DNA from: Agrobacterium tumefaciens | GTDB taxonomy: Bacteria > Pseudomonadota > Alphaproteobacteria > Rhizobiales > Rhizobiaceae | Assembly: GCA_017744915.1 (NCBI GenBank) | Contig: JAGIAH010000013.1 | Location: 1-64,000 of the forward strand | DNA: 64,000 bases | Reading direction: 5' to 3' | Shown here: positions 1 through 8,758 of the stretch, one piece after another | Layout of the letters: each line of letters opens with the position of its first letter | How positions within the stretch are numbered: the stretch's first letter is position 1 | The notes under the pieces: model-generated | Seen by the model: the letters and a program-made list of their open reading frames with translations, nothing else | Told to the model about the DNA's origin: nothing | Databases searched by the model: none | Program-made: the position numbers and the translations under genes

Positions 1-1
1 C

Positions 2-820
2 GGCATCGCCGAAATGGCCGGTCTCGATCCGGATGTGCGCAAGGCGACGGATGCGCTGGATGCCGTCGGCAACACCACCAAGGCGGTCACCAAGGGTTAT
101 GCCATCGGTTCGGCAGGCCTCGGCGCGCTGGTGCTGTTTGCCGCCTATTCCAACGACCTGTCCTATTTCGCCGCCAATGGCGATACCTATCCTTACTTCA
201 AGGACATCGGCGAGATATCCTTCAGCCTCGCCAATCCTTACGTCGTGGCCGGCCTGCTGTTCGGCGGCCTGATACCCTACCTCTTCGGCGGCATCGCCAT
301 GACGGCCGTGGGCAAGGCCGCAAGCTCCATCGTGGAGGAGGTCCGTCGCCAGTTCCGGGAAAAGCCCGGCATCATGGCCGGAACGGAAAAGCCGGACTAT
401 GGCAAGGCGGTCGATCTTTTGACCAAGGCGGCGATCAAGGAAATGGTCATCCCCTCGCTCCTGCCGGTTCTGGCGCCTCTCGTCGTTTATTTTGGTGTTC
501 TGCTGATTTCCGGTTCCAAGGCCTCGGCCTTTGCCGCGCTCGGCGCATCGCTGCTCGGTGTCATCATCAACGGCCTGTTCGTGGCGATTTCCATGACGTC
601 AGGCGGCGGTGCCTGGGATAACGCCAAGAAGAGCTTCGAGGACGGTTTCATCGACAAGGACGGCGTGCGCCATGTCAAGGGTTCGGATGCCCACAAGGCG
701 TCTGTGACGGGTGACACGGTCGGCGATCCCTACAAGGACACCGCCGGTCCCGCCGTCAACCCGGCGATCAAGATCACCAACATCGTGGCGTTGCTGCTGC
801 TGGCGGTTCTTGCCCACTGA
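2..820 (+). CDS. hppA: K+-independent proton-pumping pyrophosphatase, C-terminal part (5' end outside window)
   Basis: The reading frame is open from the window edge, so this is the last 272 residues of a roughly 700-residue integral membrane enzyme. H+-pyrophosphatase hydrolyses cytoplasmic pyrophosphate and pumps protons across the membrane. The family motif GNTTKA is visible near residue 24 of the fragment. The lysine in that motif replaces the alanine of the K+-dependent subfamily and is the established marker of K+-independent enzymes. At least three hydrophobic segments follow, including [14 protein letters not shown] and a hydrophobic C-terminus. The motif [20 protein letters not shown] is also typical. 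A strong hairpin follows the stop. Function is secure; only the N-terminal part is missing. Confidence 0.96.
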   Translation, partial: GIAEMAGLDPDVRKATDALDAVGNTTKAVTKGYAIGSAGLGALVLFAAYSNDLSYFAANGDTYPYFKDIGEISFSLANPYVVAGLLFGGLIPYLFGGIAMTAVGKAASSIVEEVRRQFREKPGIMAGTEKPDYGKAVDLLTKAAIKEMVIPSLLPVLAPLVVYFGVLLISGSKASAFAALGASLLGVIINGLFVAISMTSGGGAWDNAKKSFEDGFIDKDGVRHVKGSDAHKASVTGDTVGDPYKDTAGPAVNPAIKITNIVALLLLAVLAH

Positions 821-842
821 AGGCTGACATCCTGACAAATGA

Positions 843-872
843 AAAGGCCCGGGGAGAGATCCCCGGGCCTTT
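843..872. terminator. Bidirectional hairpin terminator between hppA and bamE
   Basis: A perfect 12-bp stem (843-854 pairing with 861-872, arm AAAGGCCCGGGG) has a 6-nt loop. It lies between two convergent genes. The arm begins with AAA and ends with TTT, so both strands have a U-containing 3' side. Confidence 0.85.
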
Positions 873-895
873 GAATTTTCCATTCTTCCCTGAGG

Positions 896-1426
896 TCAGG
901 GGTTGTTGCCGTTCTGGCCGAGAATGCTCTTGGCGATATTGGCGCCAGAGGTGCCGCCGGAAAGCAGCTGCTGCAGGAAGGTGAGGTCCTTGCCGCCGGT
1001 CGGCGTGGTGCGCGAAATCGTATCGAAGACCTTGCCGTCCTGGAGCGCATAATTGGCCTTGCGCTCGATGACGCCGTCCTTGTTGAAATAGATGGCGAGA
1101 ATGTTCTGCTCGACCAGCGACGGCTTCATGAAGGCGGCGCGGCGCACGCGCTTCTGCGAGATGTAATAAAATACCTCGTTACCGAAAGTCGCGGTGGTGG
1201 AGGGCGTGCCCATGGTCAGCAGAACCTGCTCGCGGCTGGAACCTTCCGGGATCAGCTGAAGCGACTGCTCGTCCATGACGTAGCCGTTGTGGAACACGTC
1301 GGTGGTGCTGCTGCAGGCGGAAAGCAGGCCGGATGCGAGCACGATTGCGATGGCGGTCTTGCTCAGAATTTTGCCGTGACTTGCGGATTTCTGCTTGCTC
1401 AACTGCTTTTCCCCGACTGCGATCAT
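896..1426 (-). CDS. bamE: Outer-membrane assembly lipoprotein BamE (SmpA/OmlA family)
   Basis: BamE is a small lipoprotein subunit of the BAM complex, which inserts beta-barrel proteins in the outer membrane. The 176-residue product has a basic N-terminus, a hydrophobic stretch and the lipobox LLSAC near residue 38, so it should be lipidated on cysteine. The SmpA/OmlA core is seen in IPEGSSREQVLLTMGTP and VFYYISQKRVRRAAF. I chose the ATG at 1426 because GGAAGGTG precedes it; a frame extension upstream has no ribosome site. The C-terminal tail is rich in Gly and Asn. The gene is divergent from the cytochrome bc1 chaperone, as is usual in Rhizobiales. Confidence 0.92.
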   Translation of the reverse strand: MIAVGEKQLSKQKSASHGKILSKTAIAIVLASGLLSACSSTTDVFHNGYVMDEQSLQLIPEGSSREQVLLTMGTPSTTATFGNEVFYYISQKRVRRAAFMKPSLVEQNILAIYFNKDGVIERKANYALQDGKVFDTISRTTPTGGKDLTFLQQLLSGGTSGANIAKSILGQNGNNP

Positions 1427-1695
1427 GAATGGCACCTTCCGGCATTGCGTGGTGCACAGTGTCTGTGCACATGATTGTGTCAATCCGGGGACGGAAAACC
1501 CCGATCACTCCCCAAATTCAATGCTTTCCCGGTCTTTTGGAGCTCCTCCGGTTCTCTTCGACTGTTTCAGCCCAAAGACGAACGTGACCGCGACAGCATT
1601 GCAATTCGTGGATGCTTCGGTAAACCAGCTTTGACGATCATGCAACAAGTGCGATGGGCGGTAAGTGAATTCACCCGCCCCGTTCGGAAAAAAAG

Positions 1696-2235
1696 ATGAT
1701 ATTCGGGCTGTTCAGACAAAAAAACAACAATCGCGCCATAGTCGACCGGCAATATTCGACCTTGACGGCCGCTGCCCGCACGCCCGGATTTTATCTTGAT
1801 CTCGGTGTTCCCGACACCGTCATGGGCCGTTTCGAGATGCTGTCGGTCATCATGATTCTCTATTTCCGCCGTACCAAGTCTTCCGGTGTCAGCGGGCAGG
1901 AGATCGCCCAGGAGATCGTCGATGCCTTTTTTCAGGACCTCGACCACTCCATTCGTGAGCTGGGCATAGGCGATCAGGGCGTGCCGAAACGCATGAAGAA
2001 ATTCGCCGGCATGTTCTATGGGCGGCTCGAATCCTATGCGGCGGCGCTGGATGCATCCGACCGGGTTGCTCTTGCCGCAGCGCTCCGGCGCAATATATAT
2101 CCGCAGGCAGACGACAAGGCACCCGAGATGGAGGGGCTGGCGGGCTGGATGATGGAAACATCGCAAGCCCTTGCCGCCCAGTCCGAAGAGACGATAGCAA
2201 CCGGAAGCCTGACGCTGCCCTTGCCTGGACAATGA
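1696..2235 (+). CDS. Ubiquinol-cytochrome c chaperone (CBP3/UQCC1-like)
   Basis: This is a 179-residue soluble protein of the CBP3 family (Ubiq_cyt_C_chap), implicated in assembly of the cytochrome bc1 complex. Family features are the segment DTVMGRFEMLSVIMILYFRR, the acidic patch AFFQDLDHSIRELGIGDQ and GVPKRMKKFAGMFYGRLESY. There is no signal peptide, which fits cytoplasmic, membrane-peripheral action. The purine run GGAAAAAAAG precedes the ATG. The stop codon lies a few bases before the downstream DUF177 gene, so the two are probably cotranscribed. Family assignment is firm; the role in this organism is by homology. Confidence 0.9.
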   Translation: MIFGLFRQKNNNRAIVDRQYSTLTAAARTPGFYLDLGVPDTVMGRFEMLSVIMILYFRRTKSSGVSGQEIAQEIVDAFFQDLDHSIRELGIGDQGVPKRMKKFAGMFYGRLESYAAALDASDRVALAAALRRNIYPQADDKAPEMEGLAGWMMETSQALAAQSEETIATGSLTLPLPGQ

Positions 2236-2243
2236 GGTTCACG

Positions 2244-2807
2244 ATGAACGCGCGACACCCCGCAAATGACGACCTGCCTTTTTCCTATCCCGTAAAGGTA
2301 GGCCATATTTCCGCCAATCCCGTAAGGATTGGTCTCGAGGCCAGTGCCGAGGAACTGAAGGCGCTGGCAAAATTCTGGGATGTGGTTTCCGTCGAATATC
2401 TGAAGGCGGAGCTGCAGGTCTCCCGCTGGAAGAAGGATGGCGTGAAGGTCAAGGGTGAGGTGCATGCGGCGATAACCCAATCCTGCGTCGTTACGCTGGA
2501 GCCGGTCTCGAGCAAGATCGACGAGGCCATCGAGCAGATTTTCGTTCCGGAAGGCTCGAAACTGGCGCGGATGGTCACAAACGAGGAAGGCGAGATCGTG
2601 CTCGATCCCGATGGGCCGGACATTCCCGACCAGTTCACCGGTGACAGCATCGATGTTGGTGCCGTGGTTGCCGAATTTGCCGCACTTGCAATCGATCCCT
2701 ATCCGCGCAAGCCGGATGCGGAATTTCCCGAAGCGGCTGAAAAGGAGCCCGAAGAGGAAAAGCGCCCGTCGCCCTTTGCCGTGCTGAAAGATTGGAAAAA
2801 AGACTGA
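2244..2807 (+). CDS. DUF177 (YceD-family) protein
   Basis: This 187-residue DUF177 protein belongs to a family linked to rRNA metabolism in plants and bacteria. It has the typical central run TQSCVVTLEPVSSKID, with one cysteine, and an acidic C-terminal tail (EAAEKEPEEEKRP). An ATG at 2232 overlaps the preceding stop, but the ATG at 2244 has GAGG at 2234-2237 at proper distance and is preferred. The order chaperone - DUF177 - plsX - fabH is typical of alphaproteobacteria and suggests a long transcript. The precise biochemical role is not established by the sequence. Confidence 0.88.
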   Translation: MNARHPANDDLPFSYPVKVGHISANPVRIGLEASAEELKALAKFWDVVSVEYLKAELQVSRWKKDGVKVKGEVHAAITQSCVVTLEPVSSKIDEAIEQIFVPEGSKLARMVTNEEGEIVLDPDGPDIPDQFTGDSIDVGAVVAEFAALAIDPYPRKPDAEFPEAAEKEPEEEKRPSPFAVLKDWKKD

Positions 2808-2906
2808 ATGGCCCGACCGGGCTGAAATAATTTTATTGTAACAAGGGCCGGAAAAGGTATTTTCGCGCAAAACCGCCTGAGTGGCGGCAAGAAGGATAAG
2901 GGACGA

Positions 2907-3968
2907 GTGATCAGAATTGCAATTGACGTCATGGGTGGCGATTTCGGCCCAGATGTTGCCATACCCGGTGCCGCCAAGGCGCTTGAACGGCACAACGATG
3001 TAACTTTTCTGCTCTACGGGCAGAAGAGCAAATGCGACCCCATTCTGGCACAGTATCCCGCCCTTCGGGAAAAGTCGGTCTTTCACGATTGTGAAGTCTC
3101 GGTCAGCATGGACGAAAAGCCGAGCCAGGCGTTGCGCCGTGGCCGTTACGTCTCCAGCATGTGGCGCGCCATCGAGGCGGTGAAGCTTGGTGAGGCCGAC
3201 GTCGTGGTTTCCGCCGGCAATACCGGCGCGCTGATGGCCATGGCGAAATTCTGTTTGCGCACCATGGCGCGGGTGGAGCGCCCGGCGATTGCAGGTATCT
3301 GGCCGACGCTGAAGGGCGAAAGCATCGTTCTCGATGTTGGCGCAACGATCGGCGCCGATTCCCAGCAGCTTCTCGATTTTGCCCTGATGGGCGGTGCCAT
3401 GGCGCGCGCGCTTTTTGATATCGACCGTCCCACCGTCGGCCTGCTGAATGTCGGCGTCGAGGAGGTCAAAGGTCAGGAAGAAGTGCGTGAGGCCGGACGG
3501 CTGATCCGCGAGGCTGACCTCGGCACCATCGATTACCGCGGTTTCGTCGAAGGCGACGATATCGGCAAGGGCACGGTGGATGTGGTGGTGACGGAAGGTT
3601 TCACCGGCAACATCGCGCTCAAAGCCGCTGAAGGTACGGCGCGCCAGATTACCACGCTTTTGCGTGAGGCGATCTCCCGCAGCTTCTTCGCCAAGATCGG
3701 TTACGTCCTGGCGAAAAGCGCCTTTGACGTGCTGCGCGAAAAAATGGACCCTCGCAAGGTCAATGGCGGCGTCTTTCTCGGCCTGAACGGCATTGTCATC
3801 AAGAGCCACGGCGGCACGGATGCCATCGGTTTTGCCTCCGCTGTCGATGTCGGTTACGACATGGTCCACAACGGCCTGACGGCCAAGATTGAAAATGATC
3901 TGAAGATTTACCACGCAAGACGGCTTCCGCCCCCGGCGCCCGAAGCTCTCGTGGCTGACGAGGAATAA
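2907..3968 (+). CDS. plsX: Phosphate acyltransferase PlsX
   Basis: PlsX makes acyl-phosphate from acyl-ACP, the first step of the PlsX/PlsY route to phosphatidic acid. It is a peripheral membrane enzyme. The product has 353 residues and starts with [22 protein letters not shown], the classic PlsX N-terminus. [14 protein letters not shown] and [17 protein letters not shown] are also diagnostic. The start codon is GTG at 2907 with the purine-rich site AAGGATAAGGG upstream. fabH follows after 4 bases. Length and motifs are normal. Confidence 0.97.
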   Translation: MIRIAIDVMGGDFGPDVAIPGAAKALERHNDVTFLLYGQKSKCDPILAQYPALREKSVFHDCEVSVSMDEKPSQALRRGRYVSSMWRAIEAVKLGEADVVVSAGNTGALMAMAKFCLRTMARVERPAIAGIWPTLKGESIVLDVGATIGADSQQLLDFALMGGAMARALFDIDRPTVGLLNVGVEEVKGQEEVREAGRLIREADLGTIDYRGFVEGDDIGKGTVDVVVTEGFTGNIALKAAEGTARQITTLLREAISRSFFAKIGYVLAKSAFDVLREKMDPRKVNGGVFLGLNGIVIKSHGGTDAIGFASAVDVGYDMVHNGLTAKIENDLKIYHARRLPPPAPEALVADEE

Positions 3969-3972
3969 GGGA

Positions 3973-4944
3973 ATGATCCGCTCTATAGTCCGTGGTTTCG
4001 GGGCAGCGCTTCCGAAGCGTGTCATGACAAACAGTGAAATCGAAGGGGTTGTCGAAACCTCCGATGAATGGATCGTGCAACGCACGGGCATCAAGCAACG
4101 CTATATCGCCGGCGAAGGTGAAACCACCGCGTCTCTCGGCGAGGCGGCGGCCCGTGCCGCGCTCGACAATGCCGGTCTCACGCCCGACGATATCGATCTC
4201 ATCATTCTGGCCACCTCGACCCCGGATAATACCTTTCCGGCAACGGCGGTAAACATCCAGAACCGACTTGGCATGACCCACGGTTTCGCCTTCGACATGC
4301 AGGCCGTCTGCTCCGGCTTCGTTTATGCCGTATCGACCGCCGATCTCTATATTCGCGGCGGCATGGCCAAGCGCGTTCTGGTCATCGGGTCCGAAACCTT
4401 CTCCCGCATTCTCGACTGGAAGGACCGCACCACCTGCGTTCTTTTCGGCGATGGTGCCGGTGCGCTGGTTCTGGAAGCTGGCGAAGGCGAGGGCACCTCT
4501 GCCGATCGCGGCGTCCTGACCGCGCAGCTGCGTTCCGACGGTTCGCACAAGGACAAGCTTTATGTCGACGGAGGACCTTCCACGACGGGCACGGTCGGCC
4601 ATCTGCGCATGGAAGGCCGGGAAGTGTTCAAACACGCCGTCGGCATGATCACCGACGTAATCGAACAGGCCTTTGAGGCGACGGGCACGACTTCGGATGA
4701 TCTTGACTGGCTCGTTCCGCATCAGGCCAACAAGCGCATCATTGACGGATCGGCGAAGAAGCTCAACATCGATCCGGAAAAGGTCGTCATCACCGTCGAT
4801 AAGCACGGCAATACTTCGGCTGCCTCCATTCCGCTGGCGCTTGCCGTCGCGGCCGGCGACGGACGCATCAAGAAGGGCGATCTGGTTATGCTGGAGGCCA
4901 TGGGCGGCGGCTTCACCTGGGGTGCCGTGCTGCTGCGCTGGTAA
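3973..4944 (+). CDS. fabH: 3-oxoacyl-ACP synthase III (FabH)
   Basis: FabH condenses acetyl-CoA with malonyl-ACP to start type II fatty-acid synthesis in the cytoplasm. The 323-residue protein carries the full Cys-His-Asn triad: the cysteine in AVCSGFVYA (about residue 113), the histidine in VPHQANKRI and the asparagine in KHGNTSAAS. The C-terminal signature [13 protein letters not shown] is intact. It is translationally close to plsX, four bases downstream, coupling phospholipid and fatty-acid initiation. The next 240 bases hold no gene and probably carry the ihfA promoter. Confidence 0.97.
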   Translation: MIRSIVRGFGAALPKRVMTNSEIEGVVETSDEWIVQRTGIKQRYIAGEGETTASLGEAAARAALDNAGLTPDDIDLIILATSTPDNTFPATAVNIQNRLGMTHGFAFDMQAVCSGFVYAVSTADLYIRGGMAKRVLVIGSETFSRILDWKDRTTCVLFGDGAGALVLEAGEGEGTSADRGVLTAQLRSDGSHKDKLYVDGGPSTTGTVGHLRMEGREVFKHAVGMITDVIEQAFEATGTTSDDLDWLVPHQANKRIIDGSAKKLNIDPEKVVITVDKHGNTSAASIPLALAVAAGDGRIKKGDLVMLEAMGGGFTWGAVLLRW

Positions 4945-5188
4945 AGGCGTGATTTCCGCATTTGTCGGGGCGGTGGCGCGAAATAGGTTGTGTTTTTCGC
5001 GCTCATGCCCCGGTCAGATGCGCCCGAACGGCGCGAGCGTGTGTCAAAACCGTATCAGTCACTCTAAGCCCTTGCACTGATTGCCGAAAGCCTCAAATGA
5101 ATCTGGAACAATCCCTTGACCGGTCGCCACAAGGGAAATAATCTCGGCGGCTCCTAGAGAAAAATTCAGACACGGTTTGTGGGGAAAA

Positions 5189-5527
5189 ATGGCCGGGAAG
5201 ACAGTGACACGCGCAGATCTTGCAGAATCTGTGTTTCGTAAAGTCGGGCTGTCCCGCACCGAATCCGCCGAACTGGTCGAGACCATCATCGACGAGATTT
5301 GCAACGCGATCACCCGCGGCGAGGTCGTCAAGCTTTCGTCCTTCGCCACTTTTCAGATCCGGGAAAAGAACGAGCGTATCGGCCGCAACCCGAAGACGGG
5401 TGAAGAAGTTCCTATTTCTCCGCGCCGTGTCATGACCTTCAAGGCCTCGAACGTGCTGAAACAGCGTATTCTCAAGGCCCATACGGCCCGCAAGGCCAAG
5501 CAGAAGGGCCAGAAGGCCGGGGCATAA
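5189..5527 (+). CDS. ihfA: Integration host factor alpha subunit
   Basis: This is a 112-residue DNA-bending protein that forms a heterodimer with IhfB and acts in recombination, transcription and phage integration. The HU/IHF fold is clear: [19 protein letters not shown], then [14 protein letters not shown], and the DNA-inserting arm with [17 protein letters not shown], whose proline kinks DNA. An in-frame TTG four codons upstream exists, but the ATG at 5189 is preceded by GGGGA, so it is preferred. The C-terminus has a lysine-rich tail, longer than that of E. coli IhfA, as in other rhizobia. Confidence 0.96.
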   Translation: MAGKTVTRADLAESVFRKVGLSRTESAELVETIIDEICNAITRGEVVKLSSFATFQIREKNERIGRNPKTGEEVPISPRRVMTFKASNVLKQRILKAHTARKAKQKGQKAGA

Positions 5528-5545
5528 GCCCGCCCTGAAGCCGCC

Positions 5546-5580
5546 GCGATACGCGCTTTTTGCCGTATCGCAAGCCTTTT
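5546..5580 (+). terminator. Terminator after ihfA
   Basis: An 8-bp inverted repeat (GCGATACG at 5546-5553 with CGTATCGC at 5564-5571) is followed by AAGCCTTTTT. It sits 18 bases after the ihfA stop and separates it from the MerR gene. Confidence 0.65.
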
Positions 5581-5801
5581 TACCCATTCTTCTTGTGAAC
5601 ATACTTGAATTTCAACGTGCAAGCCGTTGAAATCCGGTCGACTCACATCATAATCAATTTTAGTGATTTGTATCTTGCCGCAATGGCGCCTGCGCGAGGG
5701 TCTGATGGACTTTCGTGTGGTGTTTGACCGGCGAGTGAAAAGCGTTCTCGTTCAGTGTCCGGCCGGATGCATGGCGATCCGGTTCGGATGGGAGTGGAAA
5801 T

Positions 5802-6335
5802 TTGGACAAAAGCCCCGACGCGTTTCGGACGATCAGTGAAGTGGCGGATGAGCTGAACCTGCCGCAGCATGTGCTGCGTTTCTGGGAAACACGCTTTCCG
5901 CAGATCAAGCCGATGAAACGGGGCGGGGGCCGCCGTTATTACCGCCCGGATGATATCGATCTTCTGAAGGGCATCCGTCACCTTCTTTATGACCATGGTT
6001 ACACCATCAAGGGTGTGCAGAAGCTTCTGAAGGCCAATGGCAACCGTTTCGTGGCGGCAATCGCCTCCGGCGATCTGGCGACCATGGAAGCCATCATGGC
6101 GGCGAGCGGTGAAAAGGAAGTCGCCGAACCGCGCGTCATCGATACGGATGGGGACGAGGTCGTCGGCCGTCCGAAGGCCAAGCCGAGCGGCCGTTTTTTC
6201 GGCTTCGGTGGCGGCAGCAGCGATGCCGAAATATCGGTCGGCAAATCGAGCATCGGCAAGGATGATCAGGCGCTGTTGCAGGAAGCCCTGTTCGACCTGC
6301 TGGAATGCAAGCGCCTGCTCGATCAGGTTCGCTGA
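5802..6335 (+). CDS. MerR-family transcriptional regulator
   Basis: This 177-residue regulator has an N-terminal MerR winged-helix domain at residues 8-75, with [20 protein letters not shown] and the wing [18 protein letters not shown]. The C-terminal half is Gly/Ser-rich and then helical ([18 protein letters not shown]). No metal-binding cysteine pair is seen, so it is unlikely to be a metal sensor. It starts at a TTG with GGGAGTGG upstream. A MerR gene directly after ihfA is a conserved alphaproteobacterial arrangement. The effector is unknown. Confidence 0.87.
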   Translation: MDKSPDAFRTISEVADELNLPQHVLRFWETRFPQIKPMKRGGGRRYYRPDDIDLLKGIRHLLYDHGYTIKGVQKLLKANGNRFVAAIASGDLATMEAIMAASGEKEVAEPRVIDTDGDEVVGRPKAKPSGRFFGFGGGSSDAEISVGKSSIGKDDQALLQEALFDLLECKRLLDQVR

Positions 6336-6420
6336 GGGTTTATCCACAGCTGTTTGGGAATGCCAACCTTTCGGAAACTCCTTTGGCCGATAATGCGGCT
6401 CCGTTGAAAGGAGCCCGATC

Positions 6421-7149
6421 GTGAGCAACCGAAAATCGACAGCGCGACGCCGCACGGCGAAGAAATCGAGCGGCGGCAGCGTTTGGCCCTGGGTGCTGAT
6501 GCTGGGCGTCGTTGCCGGCGGCATTCAGGCCTACGAACATCGCGAAAGCCTTCTGCCGCAGCGGCATGTCGCGAAGGCGACATCGTCGGCTACAAGTTCC
6601 CCGAAAGTCGCGACGGCGGCCAAACGCGACACAGTTACGACCGAGAAAGTGGCATCCATTCGCCCAGCAGCGCCGGTTCTGCCCGGTAACGGCCCGGTGC
6701 CGCCACGTCCGATCGCCATGCCCTCCGCCGCGCAGCCAAGCCAGGTCGCCGCTATCCTGCCGGAAACGCGTCCCTCAGTCGAAAAAATCTCGCTCGGCGA
6801 AAAAAGCGGCGCCTTTGCCTTCTGCGGCCGCTCCGGCCTCAATAATTGCGTGGCCGATGGCAACACTTTCTGGATGAAGGGCGTGAAGACGCAGCTCGCC
6901 GGCATCGACGTTCCGCAGATCGACCGGGCGCGCTGCATGGAAGAGCGCCAGCGCGGTTTCGTCGCAAAGGTCAGGCTTCGCGACATGCTGAATGCCGGTG
7001 CCTTCGATGTGGCGTCCTCCGGCGATGCGGCCGGGCAAGCCACGGAACGCAAACGGCTTTCACGTTCGGGCGTCTCCTTTGCCGATCAGCTCGTGCGGGA
7101 GGGGCTCGCCCATCCGGTGTCGGCAAAAAATCAGTCCTGGTGTGGCTGA
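6421..7149 (+). CDS. Membrane-anchored thermonuclease-family protein
   Basis: This is a 242-residue protein with a GTG start preceded by GAAAGGAG. Residues 1-20 are strongly basic, and residues 20-37 (WPWVLMLGVVAGGI) form a single membrane anchor or signal anchor. A low-complexity Ala/Pro linker leads to an SNase-like domain from about residue 135 (FCGRSGLNNCVADGNTFW, then LAGIDVPQIDRARC and FADQLVREGLAHPV). The staphylococcal-nuclease catalytic arginines and glutamate are only partly conserved, so nuclease activity is uncertain. The extra cysteines suggest an oxidizing, periplasmic location. It is the last gene before tRNA-Leu. Confidence 0.8.
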   Translation: MSNRKSTARRRTAKKSSGGSVWPWVLMLGVVAGGIQAYEHRESLLPQRHVAKATSSATSSPKVATAAKRDTVTTEKVASIRPAAPVLPGNGPVPPRPIAMPSAAQPSQVAAILPETRPSVEKISLGEKSGAFAFCGRSGLNNCVADGNTFWMKGVKTQLAGIDVPQIDRARCMEERQRGFVAKVRLRDMLNAGAFDVASSGDAAGQATERKRLSRSGVSFADQLVREGLAHPVSAKNQSWCG

Positions 7150-7284
7150 GGCCCCGTTGACCGAAACCGCCCGGCCTGTGTAGATGAGGCTCCGTCGCCT
7201 TTGGGACTGGCTGTTGGGCCGCACGCCCGGAGGGTGACGATTTTTTTGCAATGTCTTGGCCGCAAGGGGGCAAGGCACGGCAAT

Positions 7285-7370
7285 GCGGACGTGGCGAAAT
7301 CGGTAGACGCAGCAGACTTAAAATCTGCCGACCATTGGTCTTGCGGGTTCAAGTCCCGCCGTCCGCACCA
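7285..7370 (+). tRNA. tRNA-Leu (UAA)
   Basis: A full class II tRNA is visible. The acceptor stem GCGGACG pairs with CGTCCGC, the anticodon arm is GCAGA-CTTAAAA-TCTGC with TAA at 7319-7321, the T arm contains GGGTTCAAGTCCC, and CCA is encoded at 7368-7370. The downstream region is AT-richer and accessory, consistent with this gene acting as an insertion target. Confidence 0.97.
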
Positions 7371-7448
7371 TATAAATTTAGAAGGGCACCTATATTTTAA
7401 ACCGATAGGTGGAATACCCTGTTTTTAATCTACCTTTCCGCTCACTTT

Positions 7449-7724
7449 TTACCCGTCGAAAAGCGCGCGTTCACTACGGTGATCGAGCGAATATTCGATG
7501 CCAATGAAAGCAACCTGTCCCGATGATGAGGTCCTCTTGCAGATTGTCACCTTAGTCCCTGCAACGAGGTGAGGGGTAAGGCTGGGTATCGTGCAGTAGA
7601 CAATCCACTCAGCCTGAGCGGAAAGTTCTAGTGAACCTGTGAATTTCAGCAAACCGCGCTTCGCGAAACCCGCCCGGACGTGCCACATCCCGATCTGCAT
7701 GAGTGAGATACATGGAAAGCCCAA
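7449..7724 (-). CDS. Possible small hypothetical protein, weakly PilZ-like
   Basis: This is an open frame of up to 91 residues; a start at the MQIGMWHVRAG methionine is also possible. Its C-terminal half (HLVAGTKVTICKR, then GQVAFIGIEY) has the strand pattern of a short PilZ-type beta-barrel, but the RxxxR and DxSxxG signatures are missing. No strong ribosome site is seen. It is the only candidate in the 519 bases between tRNA-Leu and the methyltransferase. It may be a decayed gene. Confidence 0.3.
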   Translation of the reverse strand: MGFPCISLMQIGMWHVRAGFAKRGLLKFTGSLELSAQAEWIVYCTIPSLTPHLVAGTKVTICKRTSSSGQVAFIGIEYSLDHRSERALFDG

Positions 7725-7889
7725 CCGCAGCTTGGCGGGCGGGAACGCTATTTCAGTTTGACTAATTTGTTGGAAGCTCCCTGTAAGATGTAAGCATTTT
7801 CATGTACGCAGCCGGCTCTTGCGGCTTCAAGAGTTGTGCTTCCCCCACCTTCTAACTATTGTCGCGAAAGTTGTCTGAAAGGGACGAAA

Positions 7890-8711
7890 ATGAATAATGA
7901 AAGTTGTCCGTGCTGCGGATCGATCGGCACGACGCACTTGTTTCAGAGGCGGCTTGATGTTTCTGGCGACAGCGTTGAAATATGCATATGCTCTGCATGT
8001 ACGGCGATCACAAACCGTACGAACTTGCTCAAAGAGCAGGTCGATTCTGTCGAGGCGTTGCAAGTCCAGATCAACAGCGCTGATGGATTCTATAGCCAAA
8101 AAATCGATGACCTTCGCCTACACCAGAACAGAGAGAATATCTCTTTCTTGAATTATCTGGTGGGGAACATCATCGGAGGAAAATCGATTGTCGATCTCGG
8201 TGCTGGTGAGGGGTATTTAGCTGCCGCCGCTTGCTCGTTTTACGAGACGTCGTGGGCGATAGATATCAACGTCGACCTTCTAAACAAAACAGTGCCTCAG
8301 TTTGGTCTGGGAGATAAACTGAAGGTTGCCGGGTCGCTTGACGACGTTCCTGGCAACGTGGATGCCATTTTCATGTGGCACACGTTGGAGCATATCCCCA
8401 ACGCTTTTGAGCTTGGAAAGGCTGTGACCACGAAGCTGAAAGAAGGTGGCCTTTTCGTCTGGCAGGTTCCCGCATATCGAGATCCATATGTCGTGTATTC
8501 ACACTATACGTTTTTCAACGACCGGGCAGCTAGGGTATTCACCGAGTCTGTCGGGCTGGAAATCGTTAACGTGTTTCACGATGAGGCGCTTCAGTTTTTG
8601 ACTGTGGTCAGCAAAAAGCCGGAGACAACCTCTGTCGATGTTGTCGCTGAGGCGACCGTACCCGTGGAAAAACCTTCCTTTTGGAAAAGGTTCCGCGCAA
8701 ATACACAATAG
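7890..8711 (+). CDS. Class I SAM-dependent methyltransferase with N-terminal zinc-binding motif
   Basis: This is a 273-residue protein. The N-terminus has two CxxC pairs (SCPCCGS and CICSAC), a likely zinc ribbon. The Rossmann methyltransferase core follows, with motif I SIVDLGAGEGYLAAA near residue 105 and the post-motif MWHTLEHIPN. The C-terminus is basic and aromatic (FWKRFRA). AAAGGGA precedes the ATG at 7890. Such zinc-ribbon methyltransferases often act on sugar nucleotides or glycan chains. With the acyltransferase 47 bases downstream it probably decorates a surface polysaccharide. The substrate cannot be told. Base composition is lower in GC than the flanking core genes. Confidence 0.78.
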   Translation: MNNESCPCCGSIGTTHLFQRRLDVSGDSVEICICSACTAITNRTNLLKEQVDSVEALQVQINSADGFYSQKIDDLRLHQNRENISFLNYLVGNIIGGKSIVDLGAGEGYLAAAACSFYETSWAIDINVDLLNKTVPQFGLGDKLKVAGSLDDVPGNVDAIFMWHTLEHIPNAFELGKAVTTKLKEGGLFVWQVPAYRDPYVVYSHYTFFNDRAARVFTESVGLEIVNVFHDEALQFLTVVSKKPETTSVDVVAEATVPVEKPSFWKRFRANTQ

Positions 8712-8758
8712 CCGTTCGCGCGTCAGCGGGGGCGAGAGACTAGAAGGACAATCCTACT

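Noticed and set aside
2034..4094. A long minus-strand open frame of 686 codons
   Set aside because: It runs antisense to the DUF177 gene and plsX, both with motifs and ribosome sites; the composition is that of a shadow frame in GC-rich DNA.
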